A stretch of 64,000 nucleotides of DNA from Paenibacillus sp. FSL R5-0345. GTDB lineage: Bacteria; Bacillota; Bacilli; Paenibacillales; Paenibacillaceae. Within the stretch, counting starts at the first letter, position 1; each line of letters starts with the position of its first letter. The stretch is from positions 1,488,001 through 1,552,000 of the forward strand of contig NZ_CP009281.1 in assembly GCF_000758585.1 (NCBI RefSeq). Direction: 5' to 3'. Under the pieces are notes generated by a model, which saw only the letters and a list, made by a program, of their open reading frames with translations, ran no database searches and was not told where the DNA came from. The translations under genes were made by a program, and so were the position numbers. Below are positions 35,028-44,215 of this stretch, piece after piece.

Positions 35028-36166
35028 GCCTGGAGAATGGAAGAAATACCGCAGCAGTTGTTCTTGAACCTATCCCAGCCTACTCCGGAAAACGATTCTC
35101 TCTGCGTTTGGAATACGATGCCAGCCGCATCCGTTCGCCTTGGTGGACCCCTATTGTATCTATAATTCTAGCGTTATTGCTGTGTGCCCTATTTATCGCA
35201 GCAAATGGTATGAATCCGGTAATGGTCTATGAAAAAATGTTCCGTGGCGCATTTGGCACAGCGTATGGGCTCACTGAAACGATGGTTAAAGCGATCCCGC
35301 TACTCCTATGTGGGCTTGGGATTGCTGTGGCTTACCGCATTTCTGTATGGAATATTGGAGCAGAAGGCCAGTTAACCGTTGGTGCTATGGCGGCTACCGC
35401 AGTCACGATTTATTTTCCTAATTTATCTTCATTCTGGTCTCTATCCTTAATGCTGCTGTTCGGCATTGCGGCAGGAGCGCTTTGGGGGCTACTGACTGCT
35501 ATCCCCCGGACGCATTTTGGCGTGAATGAGCTGATTACTTCATTGATGCTGAATTATGTTGCTTTATTGGCACTCGATTATGTAGTATTCGGACCTTGGA
35601 AAGATCCTAAAGGGTTTAATTTCCCCGGATCGCCAATGTTTACTTCGGCTCAGTCCCTGCCTGTTCTCGGAAGTACGAGATTGCATATCGGATTGTTATT
35701 TGGACTTATCGCTGTTGTGATTTATTACTTGATGATTCGTTTCACCAAGTGGGGGTATGAGCTTCGTCTGATTGGGGCCAATCCTGTGGCTGCCAGATAC
35801 GCCGGCATTCATATCAAGCGGCATATTATTATCGTCATGCTGATCAGTGGAGGGCTCGCTGGTATAGCGGGGATGGCTGAGGTCTCCGGTGTTACTCACA
35901 AGCTGATGCAAGGCATCTCTCCCGGTTATGGCTACACCGCCATTATTGTGGCTTGGTTAGCCAAATTAAACCCACTCGGCCTAATCGTTACTTCCGTTCT
36001 GTTCGGTGGCTTAATTGTCGGTGGATACAGTGTTCAGACCATTGGGCTACCCTCCTCAATTTCGGAAATGCTGCAAGGCTCTATCCTGTTTTTTCTGATT
36101 GCTGGCGATATGATTTATCGTTTCCGTATCCGCCATAGCAGGGTTCAGCTGAAAGGGGGGAGATAA
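35024..36166 (+). CDS. ABC importer permease 1 (NupP type)
   Basis: A 380-aa inner-membrane protein of the BPD_transp_2 family with about ten helices after a roughly 35-residue cytosolic start. Motifs include WNIGAEGQLTVGA and the cytoplasmic loop ELRLIGANPVAARYAGI that contacts the ATPase, and GYGYTAIIVAWLAKLNP near the end. It pairs with the next gene to form the translocation pore. Start and stop are coupled to neighbours (4-bp overlap upstream, 3-base gap downstream). Confidence 0.92.
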   Translation: MSLENGRNTAAVVLEPIPAYSGKRFSLRLEYDASRIRSPWWTPIVSIILALLLCALFIAANGMNPVMVYEKMFRGAFGTAYGLTETMVKAIPLLLCGLGIAVAYRISVWNIGAEGQLTVGAMAATAVTIYFPNLSSFWSLSLMLLFGIAAGALWGLLTAIPRTHFGVNELITSLMLNYVALLALDYVVFGPWKDPKGFNFPGSPMFTSAQSLPVLGSTRLHIGLLFGLIAVVIYYLMIRFTKWGYELRLIGANPVAARYAGIHIKRHIIIVMLISGGLAGIAGMAEVSGVTHKLMQGISPGYGYTAIIVAWLAKLNPLGLIVTSVLFGGLIVGGYSVQTIGLPSSISEMLQGSILFFLIAGDMIYRFRIRHSRVQLKGGR

Positions 36167-36169
36167 TCC

Positions 36170-37099
36170 ATGGATTTTACTACACAGCTCCTAATTGCCG
36201 CAATATCCGCAGGGACCCCGCTGCTATTAGCTACTCTTGGAGGCATTTTAAACGAACGAGCCGGCATTATACAGCTTGGAGCTGAAGGGCTGATGCTGAT
36301 GGGAGCAGTCACTACTTGTATCGTGTATATTCGCTCAGGAAACCTGCTGTTAGCTCTACTGGCCACTGTAACTATAACGGCTGTGCTTGGTTTACTTCAT
36401 TCTTTTCTCTGCGTGACCTTAAGGGCAAACCAAACGATGTCCGGTCTTGCCATGACTCTGTTCGGCAGTGGACTGAGCGCTTATCTGGGCAAACCGATCA
36501 GTGGCATTCCTTTGCCGGGAACATCCCCTAAGCTGCATTTGGTGTGGCTGGAGAATGTTCCGGTCATCGGGAAAATATTCGGTAATATGGACTACCTGAC
36601 CTGGTTCAGTCTGCTGCTAGTGCTCGCTCTGCATCTGCTAATTCACCGCACTTCTTGGGGGCTGCATTTGCGGGCAGTCGGAGACAGTCCGGCTACCGCT
36701 GACGTGATGGGGATTCGGGTACAGCTTATCCGGTATAGCTATGTGATCATCGGCGCTGCCCTCATCGGTCTGGCAGGAGCAGATATGGTTTTGGCTTACG
36801 CTCCAACCTGGAATGAAGGTCTAACTGCAGGTCGAGGATGGATTGCGGTGGGTCTTGTGATTTTCGCCAGATGGAATCCGCTGCGTGCCTTGTTCTGTGC
36901 ATACTTTTTCGGGGCATTGGATTCGCTTGGCTTCCGCATTCAACTGCTGGGCAGTGCGGTTCCGCCTTATTTTCTCAAAATGATACCGTACCTTGTGACT
37001 ATCCTAGTCCTGATGTACCTAGGGTATCGCAATCGCAATAAACCATCCGGCACACCGGAATCACTCGGAGTTCCTTATATTCGGGAACAAAGGTTTTAA
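36170..37099 (+). CDS. ABC importer permease 2 (NupQ type)
   Basis: A 309-aa inner-membrane protein of the same family as the preceding gene, with about nine helices. It carries NERAGIIQLGAEGLMLMGA and the ATPase-contact loop HLRAVGDSPATADVMGI, and ends with a GRGWIAVGLVIFARWNP segment. A GGGGGGAGA ribosome site spans the 3-base gap. The order lipoprotein-ATPase-permease-permease equals B. subtilis nupNOPQ. Confidence 0.92.
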   Translation: MDFTTQLLIAAISAGTPLLLATLGGILNERAGIIQLGAEGLMLMGAVTTCIVYIRSGNLLLALLATVTITAVLGLLHSFLCVTLRANQTMSGLAMTLFGSGLSAYLGKPISGIPLPGTSPKLHLVWLENVPVIGKIFGNMDYLTWFSLLLVLALHLLIHRTSWGLHLRAVGDSPATADVMGIRVQLIRYSYVIIGAALIGLAGADMVLAYAPTWNEGLTAGRGWIAVGLVIFARWNPLRALFCAYFFGALDSLGFRIQLLGSAVPPYFLKMIPYLVTILVLMYLGYRNRNKPSGTPESLGVPYIREQRF

Positions 37100-37155
37100 G
37101 GCAAAGCGTAGGCGTAGAGAGACAGTAATCATGTGCTTAAAAGGAGGCGGAGTGT

Positions 37156-38055
37156 ATGGGGGTTTTACGGGAAGAGGATGGAAGGCTATCTGATGTAATT
37201 CAGCCCCGCAGCCTGCACGAAGCTTGGGAGAGGAAAATGGAGCTCGGGGACAGTGCCCAATATGTCGCGGGAGGGACACTGCTGAGAACAGGGTGGGAAA
37301 GTGGAACAGCTCTTATACCTAAACAGCTGATTGATCTTCGGCAAATTTCAGGTCTTGCTGATATTACTCAAACTGAATTCTACTTGTCTCTGGGTGCTCT
37401 TGTTCCGCTCTCTCAGTGCCGCAGCAATGAGCATTTGCAGGCAGTGGCTCCAGCGCTGCAAGAAGCCGCACGTTGTATAGCTGCTCCGTCGGTGCGTAAT
37501 CTAGCCACGCTTGGTGGCAATATCGCTTCTGGCTTCGGTGATATTCTACCCGCATTACTGGTATATGACGCTGAGTTGATCTCCTTTGACGGTAAATTTA
37601 TGACGTCATTACCGTTGACAGAATGGCTAAACAATCACTGGAGTGGGATGAAACCTGCGGCAGATCTAGTGGCTGAGATTCGCATATCACCTGCTCGCCG
37701 AGAGAATCCATTAACAGATAGACTTGAAATTTTCCGTAAGGTTGGCCGAAGGGAGGCTTTCACCCCTTCACTTGTAACGGTAGCGATATCCGCATGGATC
37801 GATACTGAACACCGTTTTCGTGAGGTTCGTATCGCAGCAGGCGGGGGGACGGGGCGTCCGCAGCGGTTAAGTAGAGCTGAAGCTATGCTTGAAGATGAGG
37901 TGTATACAGACTCGCTGCTACCTGCTCTATATGAAGTGGTTGAGAACAGCTTCGAGACGTATGGTGATCCTTTTGCCACAGAGCTCTACAAGAAAAAAAC
38001 AGCTGGAAACCTGCTTGTAGCTGAGCTTTGGAAGGTTATGAATAGGCGGAGCTAA
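37156..38055 (+). CDS. pucC: Xanthine dehydrogenase FAD-binding subunit
   Basis: A 299-aa subunit of the molybdenum hydroxylase family. Residues 12-190 form the FAD-binding domain with YVAGGTLL and SVRNLATLGGNIASG, the latter contacting the FAD phosphates; the CO-dehydrogenase flavoprotein C-terminal domain follows (FRKVGRREAF). It passes electrons from the iron-sulfur subunit to NAD+ or another acceptor. AAGGAGG lies 8 bases before ATG 37156. In the cluster it directly precedes the molybdenum subunit. Confidence 0.92.
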   Translation: MGVLREEDGRLSDVIQPRSLHEAWERKMELGDSAQYVAGGTLLRTGWESGTALIPKQLIDLRQISGLADITQTEFYLSLGALVPLSQCRSNEHLQAVAPALQEAARCIAAPSVRNLATLGGNIASGFGDILPALLVYDAELISFDGKFMTSLPLTEWLNNHWSGMKPAADLVAEIRISPARRENPLTDRLEIFRKVGRREAFTPSLVTVAISAWIDTEHRFREVRIAAGGGTGRPQRLSRAEAMLEDEVYTDSLLPALYEVVENSFETYGDPFATELYKKKTAGNLLVAELWKVMNRRS

Positions 38056-38088
38056 GAGGTGAGACCCCCATGAAAGGAGCGAGGGAAA

Positions 38089-40383
38089 ATGCTGCTGAAT
38101 AAGGAATCCAGCGGAAGCCGCTGGCGTACACGGCCCGACGGAGAGGGCAAGGTATCCGGCAAGCTGCAGTATTTGACCGACATGAGAGCGGAAGAAATGT
38201 TAATCGGCCGCGTGCTCCGCAGTCAACAGGCACATGCCCGTATTTTGTCTGTGCGAATTGAGAAGGCCAGGGAGGTTCCGGGTGTACACGCTGTTATTAC
38301 TCACGAGGATGTGCCCGGACTTAATGGATTTGGTATAGCTTTGCCGCATCAACCGGTGTTTTGCAGTGAACGTGTGCGTTACACCGGCGATGCGATTGCG
38401 GCAGTAGCGGCTGAGACGGATGAAATTGCGGAGTATGCCCTATCCCTTATTGAAGTGGATTATGAGCTTCTACCCTTGCTGGAGAATCCGGAAGAGGCGA
38501 TGAAGTCGGACGCAGTCCTGCTGCATGCTGAGGGAAATGTACTTCATCATACGGAATACCGTAAGGGGGAACCGGAAGCTGAATTTAAGGATTGCTGCCA
38601 CATAGTGGAGGAGACGTATTATACGCCTCGCCAAATGCACACCTATATGGAGACTGAAGGCGGATTGTTTATCCCCGAAGATAACGGACGGCTTACCGTG
38701 TATTCAGCTACACAACATGGGTTGATGGATCGGATGCAGCTATCCAGAATTCTGGCTATTCCTCAAGAAGATATCCGCGTCATCTCGAGTCCTATCGGCG
38801 GGTCCTTTGGAGGAAAAGACGAGCTGAATGTACAGCCATACGGAGCACTGCTTGCAATGCTAACACTCCGCCCGGTGCGACTTCATAATTCGAGAGCTGA
38901 ATCGGTACGTGCAGGACTAAAACGCCATCCCATGAAAATTACCATGAAAACTGGCTGTGACCACGAAGGCATCATCAGGGCACATCAGGTCAGAATTATT
39001 TCGGATACGGGAGCTTACGCAACGCTTGGTGCGGAGGTGCTTAACTTCGCAACAGAACATGTAATGGGCCCTTATATCATCGATCATGTGGATGTGGAAG
39101 GCTTCGCTGTATACACCAATAACGGTGTGTCCGGTGAATTCCGAGGGTTTGGCGGCAATCAGGCGATTTTCGCTTTGGAAGGACAAATCGATCGTTTGGC
39201 AGAGCGATTACAGATTGATCCGTGGGAAATGCGCCGCCGCAATCTGCGTAAATACGGTGATCTCGGTCCATTAGGTCAGGAGATTGCCCAGACCGATGGA
39301 GCCTATCAGGTGTGGGAAGCGCTGGCTGATTCGCCTCTCATGACTGAGGGAGCGTATACAGACAAAGACTCAGGCTTCGTGGAACCATGGATCGTCACCG
39401 GAACGGGTGCTGCGATAGCTATGCATGGTGCAGGACTTGGCTATGGCATCCCCGATCCGGCGGGTGGTCGGTTGTCTCTGACTCTAGAGGGCAAGATTGA
39501 GGCGGTTTTTGGTTACGAGGAGTTTGGCCAGGGTTTAATTGCAACCATGGAACAAATGCTGATTGAACAGTTTGGCTTGGCAGCAGAGGACATAAGCATC
39601 GTCATTGGCGATACGGATGTTGTACCTGATAGCGGATCTAGTACGGCTTCACGATCAACTAGCATGATGTGGATGGCTCTCAAACGGCTACGTCCAGACT
39701 TTGCCTCTCGAGTATTGCAGGCAGCTGCGACAATAAAGCCAGAGCTGGAAGACTATGAAATGAAGCTCGGCCCTGGCGGCATTTGGAAAGAAGACGGTGG
39801 TCTGCTTCTGACATACAAGGATCTGGCAGAGAGGATTTCAGAACCCATTGTCTGTAATACGAAGTTCACTTATCCAACCACGCCTTTTAAAAGAGTAGGG
39901 GCGCATTTCCTGTACACCTATTCCGCCATTGCGGTCCGGGTGGAAGTTAATCTGCTTACAGGACGTGTTCGTGTACTGGACCAATATCATACGGTAGCGG
40001 CGGGGCCGGTGGCGAATCCACAAGGGTACCTCGGGCAGATCGAAGGTGGCAGCAGTATGGCGGTGGGCTTCACCTTGTCAGAGGATGCTGTAATGTCAGG
40101 CGGCAGCTATGTCACCAAAAATTTAGACACCTATTTGGTGCCGACCATTGCCGATATGAATGGCAGCATTCAAGTGCAGCCGATAGAGGATTTGCCGGAT
40201 CATGATACGTACGGTCCTCGCGGTATCGGAGAGGTGGGTTCTGTCAATTTAGCTCCGGCTGTCGCATCAGCCATATTCCAGGCTGTAGGGAAACGGGTAA
40301 CCAAGCTGCCCATTGATCCCGAATGGTTGCAGTCTACACCGTTTATTCCACAAAAGGCGGTGAATATCCATGCGGAACGCTAA
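38089..40383 (+). CDS. pucD: Xanthine dehydrogenase molybdenum-binding subunit
   Basis: A 764-aa large subunit that hydroxylates hypoxanthine and xanthine to urate. Cofactor and substrate motifs are visible: the N-terminal a/b-hammerhead VTGKLQYLTD-like strand (here VSGKLQYLTD), PIGGSFGGKDE for pyranopterin binding, GEFRGFGGNQA, and the catalytic base Glu in RGIGEVGS near residue 710. The GAGCGAGGG ribosome region precedes ATG 38089. It overlaps the iron-sulfur subunit by 14 bp. Substrate assignment as xanthine rests on the surrounding uricase pathway. Confidence 0.93.
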   Translation: MLLNKESSGSRWRTRPDGEGKVSGKLQYLTDMRAEEMLIGRVLRSQQAHARILSVRIEKAREVPGVHAVITHEDVPGLNGFGIALPHQPVFCSERVRYTGDAIAAVAAETDEIAEYALSLIEVDYELLPLLENPEEAMKSDAVLLHAEGNVLHHTEYRKGEPEAEFKDCCHIVEETYYTPRQMHTYMETEGGLFIPEDNGRLTVYSATQHGLMDRMQLSRILAIPQEDIRVISSPIGGSFGGKDELNVQPYGALLAMLTLRPVRLHNSRAESVRAGLKRHPMKITMKTGCDHEGIIRAHQVRIISDTGAYATLGAEVLNFATEHVMGPYIIDHVDVEGFAVYTNNGVSGEFRGFGGNQAIFALEGQIDRLAERLQIDPWEMRRRNLRKYGDLGPLGQEIAQTDGAYQVWEALADSPLMTEGAYTDKDSGFVEPWIVTGTGAAIAMHGAGLGYGIPDPAGGRLSLTLEGKIEAVFGYEEFGQGLIATMEQMLIEQFGLAAEDISIVIGDTDVVPDSGSSTASRSTSMMWMALKRLRPDFASRVLQAAATIKPELEDYEMKLGPGGIWKEDGGLLLTYKDLAERISEPIVCNTKFTYPTTPFKRVGAHFLYTYSAIAVRVEVNLLTGRVRVLDQYHTVAAGPVANPQGYLGQIEGGSSMAVGFTLSEDAVMSGGSYVTKNLDTYLVPTIADMNGSIQVQPIEDLPDHDTYGPRGIGEVGSVNLAPAVASAIFQAVGKRVTKLPIDPEWLQSTPFIPQKAVNIHAER

Positions 40384-40906
40384 TCCGAATTCGAATCTAA
40401 ATGAAGAGAATCTTGATCCAGCATCATTTGAAGAAGCTTTTACAGAAGAGAGGTTCACCTTCAGATGTCACCTTAATGGTAAAGCGATATCCACCGAGAT
40501 TCCCCCTTCTCGCCGGCTTTTAGATGTTATTCGTGAAGATTTGGCGCTGACTGGAACGAAGCGCTCTTGTGAGATTGGCCGCTGCGGAGCCTGTATGGTG
40601 CTGGTGGATGGACGCCCTGTGAATTCATGTCTGGTGATGGCCTATCAATGCTCAGGTGCCGAAATTACAACGATTGAGGGTCTTAGTGAAGCGGGACTAC
40701 ATCCCGTTCAGCGTGCTTTTTTAGAAGAAGGCGGGTTCCAATGCGGTTATTGCACACCTGGGATGGTCATCTCGGTGGTTGCCCTGCTGGATGAGAACCC
40801 GCATCCTACTCAGATCGAAGTGGAAGAAGCTTTATCGGGTAACATTTGCCGCTGTACAGGATATGGAGGCATTTTGCGAGCGGTTAACAAAGCTATTGGG
40901 GGATGA
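40370..40906 (+). CDS. pucE: Xanthine dehydrogenase 2Fe-2S subunit
   Basis: A 178-aa subunit with two iron-sulfur domains. The ferredoxin-like part carries CEIGRCGAC and a following Cys in VNSCLV; the helical part carries CGYC and ICRCTGY. The first 30 residues are a variable extension rich in Asn and Glu. It moves electrons from molybdenum to FAD. It overlaps pucD by 14 bp and is 4 bases from the decarboxylase gene. Confidence 0.94.
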   Translation: MRNANPNSNLNEENLDPASFEEAFTEERFTFRCHLNGKAISTEIPPSRRLLDVIREDLALTGTKRSCEIGRCGACMVLVDGRPVNSCLVMAYQCSGAEITTIEGLSEAGLHPVQRAFLEEGGFQCGYCTPGMVISVVALLDENPHPTQIEVEEALSGNICRCTGYGGILRAVNKAIGG

Positions 40907-40910
40907 GTGG

Positions 40911-41432
40911 ATGGTCATTTCTGAATGCAAGTTTACACTGGATGAAGTAAATGCCATGAGCATAACGGAGTTTGTGAAGCATCTGGGAGGGGTTTTTGAA
41001 CACTCGCCGTGGGTGGCAGTGGAAGCTTATAAGCAGATCCCGTTCCATTCAATAGAGCATCTCCATAGCACAATGATGCAAACCGTACTGAATGCTGATC
41101 GTAGCCGAATGGAGGGGCTATTAAAAGCTCACCCAGATCTGGCGACTAGGCTTCAAGTTACACCTTTGTCGGCATCGGAGCAACAGGGGGCTGGACTAGA
41201 TCGGCTAACAATGGAAGAGTTCAATCTACTAAGCGATCTTAATAGAAAGTATACGGATAAATTTCAGTTCCCTTTTATTCTAGCCGTTCGTGGCAAAAAC
41301 AAAGATGACATCATCAGTGCCATTGGAGCACGGGTAGAGCGTTCACCTCAGGAGGAATGGGTTCAAGCTTTTTCTGAGATTGGCCTTATTACAAAATTCC
41401 GCTTAAGTGATTTAATCATTCATTCATCATAA
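40911..41432 (+). CDS. uraD: OHCU decarboxylase
   Basis: A 173-aa enzyme that converts 2-oxo-4-hydroxy-4-carboxy-5-ureidoimidazoline to (S)-allantoin. The all-helical family pattern is present: MSITEFVKHLGGVFEHSPWV, the catalytic His in KAHPDLA, and SEQQGAGLDRL. ATG 40911 lies 4 bases after pucE and follows GGGGGATGAG; the frame upstream of it runs through pucE and is not used. In B. subtilis this domain is fused to uricase in PucL; here it is a separate gene. Confidence 0.92.
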   Translation: MVISECKFTLDEVNAMSITEFVKHLGGVFEHSPWVAVEAYKQIPFHSIEHLHSTMMQTVLNADRSRMEGLLKAHPDLATRLQVTPLSASEQQGAGLDRLTMEEFNLLSDLNRKYTDKFQFPFILAVRGKNKDDIISAIGARVERSPQEEWVQAFSEIGLITKFRLSDLIIHSS

Positions 41433-41450
41433 TCGGGGAGGATGTCAGCC

Positions 41451-42401
41451 ATGCTGGAACCAATTAACGGACGTACAATGTTTTATGGAAAAAGCGATGT
41501 TCTAACTTATCGTACCTATGCCAAACCGCTGGCCGTTACCCCTGTTCCCGAATCTTCCTTCACGGGCTGCGATAACATTATATTCGCGCATAATATTACA
41601 TTTGCCGTTACGGGCGAAGCCTTTCTCCCTTCTTTTTCAGAAGGGGATAATTCTATGGTCGTTGCCACCGATTCCATGAAAAATTTCATCCTGCGCAATA
41701 CCGCCGACTACACGGGCAGCACAACGGAAGGGTTGCTGCAGCTTCTCAGCAGCCGGTTTATGGATAGATACAGTCATGTCACTGCAGTTTCTGTGTCCGC
41801 AGATCGGTTGCCTTTTGAACAGGTAATGGTCCCCGGAGGCGAAGGGCTTAAGCAGAGTCAATTGGTGCTGCGGCACTCCAATAATGAATCCTATTCGGCT
41901 TCGCTGACAGTAAAACGTGGAGACAATGGGTCTGAGGTTGTCGCTCATGAATGCCGTTTGAAGGACTTACAGCTTATAAAAGTGAGCGGAAGCTCGTTTT
42001 ATGGATTTGTCCGTGATGAGTATACAACTTTACCGGAGAGCTTTGACCGTCCGCTTTATATTTTTCTGAATATTAACTGGACCTATAATGATGTCGAGCA
42101 TGCTTTGGATGGAGATCAAGGCCAATATGTAGCTGCGGAGCACATTCGTGACATCGCCCATAGTGCTTTTCATGAACTGAACAGTCCTTCGATCCAATCG
42201 TTGATTTATCAAATTGGTCTGCGTGTATTGTCCCGTTTTCCACAGCTGGCTACAGTCTCATTTGAGTCCAATAACCGGACTTGGGAAACGATTGTTGAAC
42301 CTGAAGAAAGCAAAGGTGGAGTGTTCACCGAACCTCGTCCACCTTATGGTTTCCAGGGGTTTTCTGTCAGTCGTGCAGATTTGGCTGGAGAAACAGCGTA
42401 A
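41451..42401 (+). CDS. pucL: Urate oxidase (uricase)
   Basis: A 316-aa cofactor-free enzyme that oxidises urate to 5-hydroxyisourate. Two T-fold halves are present: VVATDSMKNFIL holds the conserved Thr of the active site, and the second half has RDIAHSAFHELNSPSIQSLIY and a PPYGFQGF tail. The GGGGAGG ribosome site at 41434-41440 suits ATG 41451 better than ATG 41442, which it nearly touches. It corresponds to the C-terminal uricase half of B. subtilis PucL. Stop and next start overlap by one base. Confidence 0.92.
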   Translation: MLEPINGRTMFYGKSDVLTYRTYAKPLAVTPVPESSFTGCDNIIFAHNITFAVTGEAFLPSFSEGDNSMVVATDSMKNFILRNTADYTGSTTEGLLQLLSSRFMDRYSHVTAVSVSADRLPFEQVMVPGGEGLKQSQLVLRHSNNESYSASLTVKRGDNGSEVVAHECRLKDLQLIKVSGSSFYGFVRDEYTTLPESFDRPLYIFLNINWTYNDVEHALDGDQGQYVAAEHIRDIAHSAFHELNSPSIQSLIYQIGLRVLSRFPQLATVSFESNNRTWETIVEPEESKGGVFTEPRPPYGFQGFSVSRADLAGETA

Positions 42402-42787
42402 TGAGCGGGCGTCTTACCACCCATGTGCTGGATCTGTCGCGGGGGATTCCCGCTGCAGGCCTGACACTTCAGCTCTGGAAGCTAACGGAGGGGATGAGCA
42501 AGCTTCTGTGTGAAGGGATTACGAACAGTGACGGGAGGCTAAATGCTCCGCTGCTGGAAGGGAACGGGATGGAGGCAGGCTGCTATGAGCTGTTGTTTAT
42601 GGTCGGCGATTACTATCGTAGTGCTGATGTGGAGAAGCCGGCAGTTGGTATAGGGAGTCCGGTAAGCTCGATGCCTTTTTTTCTAGAACAGATCCCTATT
42701 CGTTTTCACATTGGAAGCTCTACAGACCATTACCATATACCTTTGTTAGTTGCTCCTGGTGGATACAGTACGTATCGAGGAAGTTAG
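42401..42787 (+). CDS. pucM: 5-hydroxyisourate hydrolase (transthyretin-like)
   Basis: A 128-aa enzyme that hydrolyses 5-hydroxyisourate to OHCU. The signature residues are intact: the His of LTTHVLDLSRG, an internal Arg of PIRFHI, the HYHIPLL strand and the C-terminal YRGS tetrapeptide. Its ATG overlaps the uricase stop (TAATG). The three consecutive genes decarboxylase, uricase and hydrolase cover urate to (S)-allantoin, though not in reaction order. Confidence 0.94.
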   Translation: MSGRLTTHVLDLSRGIPAAGLTLQLWKLTEGMSKLLCEGITNSDGRLNAPLLEGNGMEAGCYELLFMVGDYYRSADVEKPAVGIGSPVSSMPFFLEQIPIRFHIGSSTDHYHIPLLVAPGGYSTYRGS

Positions 42788-42820
42788 GGAAGGTTTGATG
42801 ACCGGAGGAGGTAGCAGCTC

Positions 42821-44215
42821 ATGAAGGAGCCCTATGAACTTGTGATTAAGAATGGGAATGTAGTCCTGCCTGATCAGGTGCTTAAGCTGGATATTGCTGT
42901 ATCAGAAGGAAGGATCGTCGCATTGGGCGAGAGGCTTTCTACTGCTCCGCTGACCCAAGTTATTGATGCCGAAGGGCACTATGTTCTTCCAGGGATGATC
43001 GATATGCATGTGCACTTTAATGAGCCGGGGTTGGGACATTGGGAAGGCTTTCGCAGCGGTTCTGCGGCATTGGCAGCTGGCGGCTGCACAACCTATGCCG
43101 ATATGCCGCTAAACGGCAATCCGCCTACGGTGAACGAGGCTGCACTCCATCATAAGGTGAAGGCTGCGGCTGGTAATTCCGCGGTTGATTATGTGCTGTG
43201 GGGAGGGCTCGTTCCTGGGAATCTGGATGATTTGGAAGCCTTGGCAGCTGCTGGTGTCACTGGATTTAAAGCCTTTCTCTCCAATCCCGGAGGGGAAGGC
43301 GAAGGAAGATTCCGCGAAGTGGATGAGGATACGCTTTATCAAGGGATGCAGCGAATTGCTGCTTTAGGCGGGATTCTCGCCCTTCATGCCGAAAGTGAGG
43401 CTATCACGGCAGTGTTGACTGCAGATGCAGTGCGAAACGGCAGAAGCAGTGCGCGTGATTTTGCGGCTTGCCGTCCTGCTGAGGCGGAGCTGGAGGCAGT
43501 GTCTAGGGCGTTGTTATATAGTGAACGGACGGGATGTCGGTTGCATTTTGTCCATATCAGTACTGCTGCCGCTATTGAGAAGATCCATGAGGCTAAGCTT
43601 CGAGGGCTGGACGTATCGGCTGAGACCTGTCCCCATTATCTGGTCCTTACAGAAACAGATATGGAGACTCTCGGACCTGTCGCCAAGTGTGCACCTCCGC
43701 TGCGAAGTGGGCTGGAGCAGGAGAAGTTATGGGAGATGCTGGCCCAAGGCAAAATCGATCTGATCGCTTCAGACCATTCTCCGTGTCCTACGGAGTTGAA
43801 GGTGCAAGCGGAGTTGTCTTTTTTTGAGGCTTGGGGCGGAATCTCAGGAGCGCAAAGCAGTCTTGAGCTTATGTTCCATGAAGGTGTGAATGTCCGGGGC
43901 TTGCCGGTTACATTAATCTCTCGCTTGCTTGCAGGGCAACCCGCAAAACGCTTTGGATTGGAGCATCTTAAAGGCACTATAGCGCTAGGACTGGATGCCG
44001 ATTTCGTACTGCTGAATCCAAACACAACCTATACACTGGCTGCTGAAGATTTGTTCTATCGCCACAAGCACAGCCCATATATCGGAAGAACGCTATCCTG
44101 TAAGGTAGCTGCTACGATATGCCGTGGGCAGGTAGTCTATACTTCTGAAGAAGGAGTGATTGCCGAGGAAGGTGGACAGTGGCTGCGGATAAGGAAGGAG
44201 CAGTATAGTCTATGA
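42821..44215 (+). CDS. pucH: Allantoinase
   Basis: A 464-aa amidohydrolase that opens allantoin to allantoate. The metal site is complete: DMHVHFNEPG, the carboxylated Lys of GFKAFLSNP, ALHAESE, FVHIS and the Asp of IASDHSPC. The C-terminal hydantoinase-like beta domain is present. GGAGGAGG lies before ATG 42821. It overlaps the next gene by 4 bp. Confidence 0.94.
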   Translation: MKEPYELVIKNGNVVLPDQVLKLDIAVSEGRIVALGERLSTAPLTQVIDAEGHYVLPGMIDMHVHFNEPGLGHWEGFRSGSAALAAGGCTTYADMPLNGNPPTVNEAALHHKVKAAAGNSAVDYVLWGGLVPGNLDDLEALAAAGVTGFKAFLSNPGGEGEGRFREVDEDTLYQGMQRIAALGGILALHAESEAITAVLTADAVRNGRSSARDFAACRPAEAELEAVSRALLYSERTGCRLHFVHISTAAAIEKIHEAKLRGLDVSAETCPHYLVLTETDMETLGPVAKCAPPLRSGLEQEKLWEMLAQGKIDLIASDHSPCPTELKVQAELSFFEAWGGISGAQSSLELMFHEGVNVRGLPVTLISRLLAGQPAKRFGLEHLKGTIALGLDADFVLLNPNTTYTLAAEDLFYRHKHSPYIGRTLSCKVAATICRGQVVYTSEEGVIAEEGGQWLRIRKEQYSL

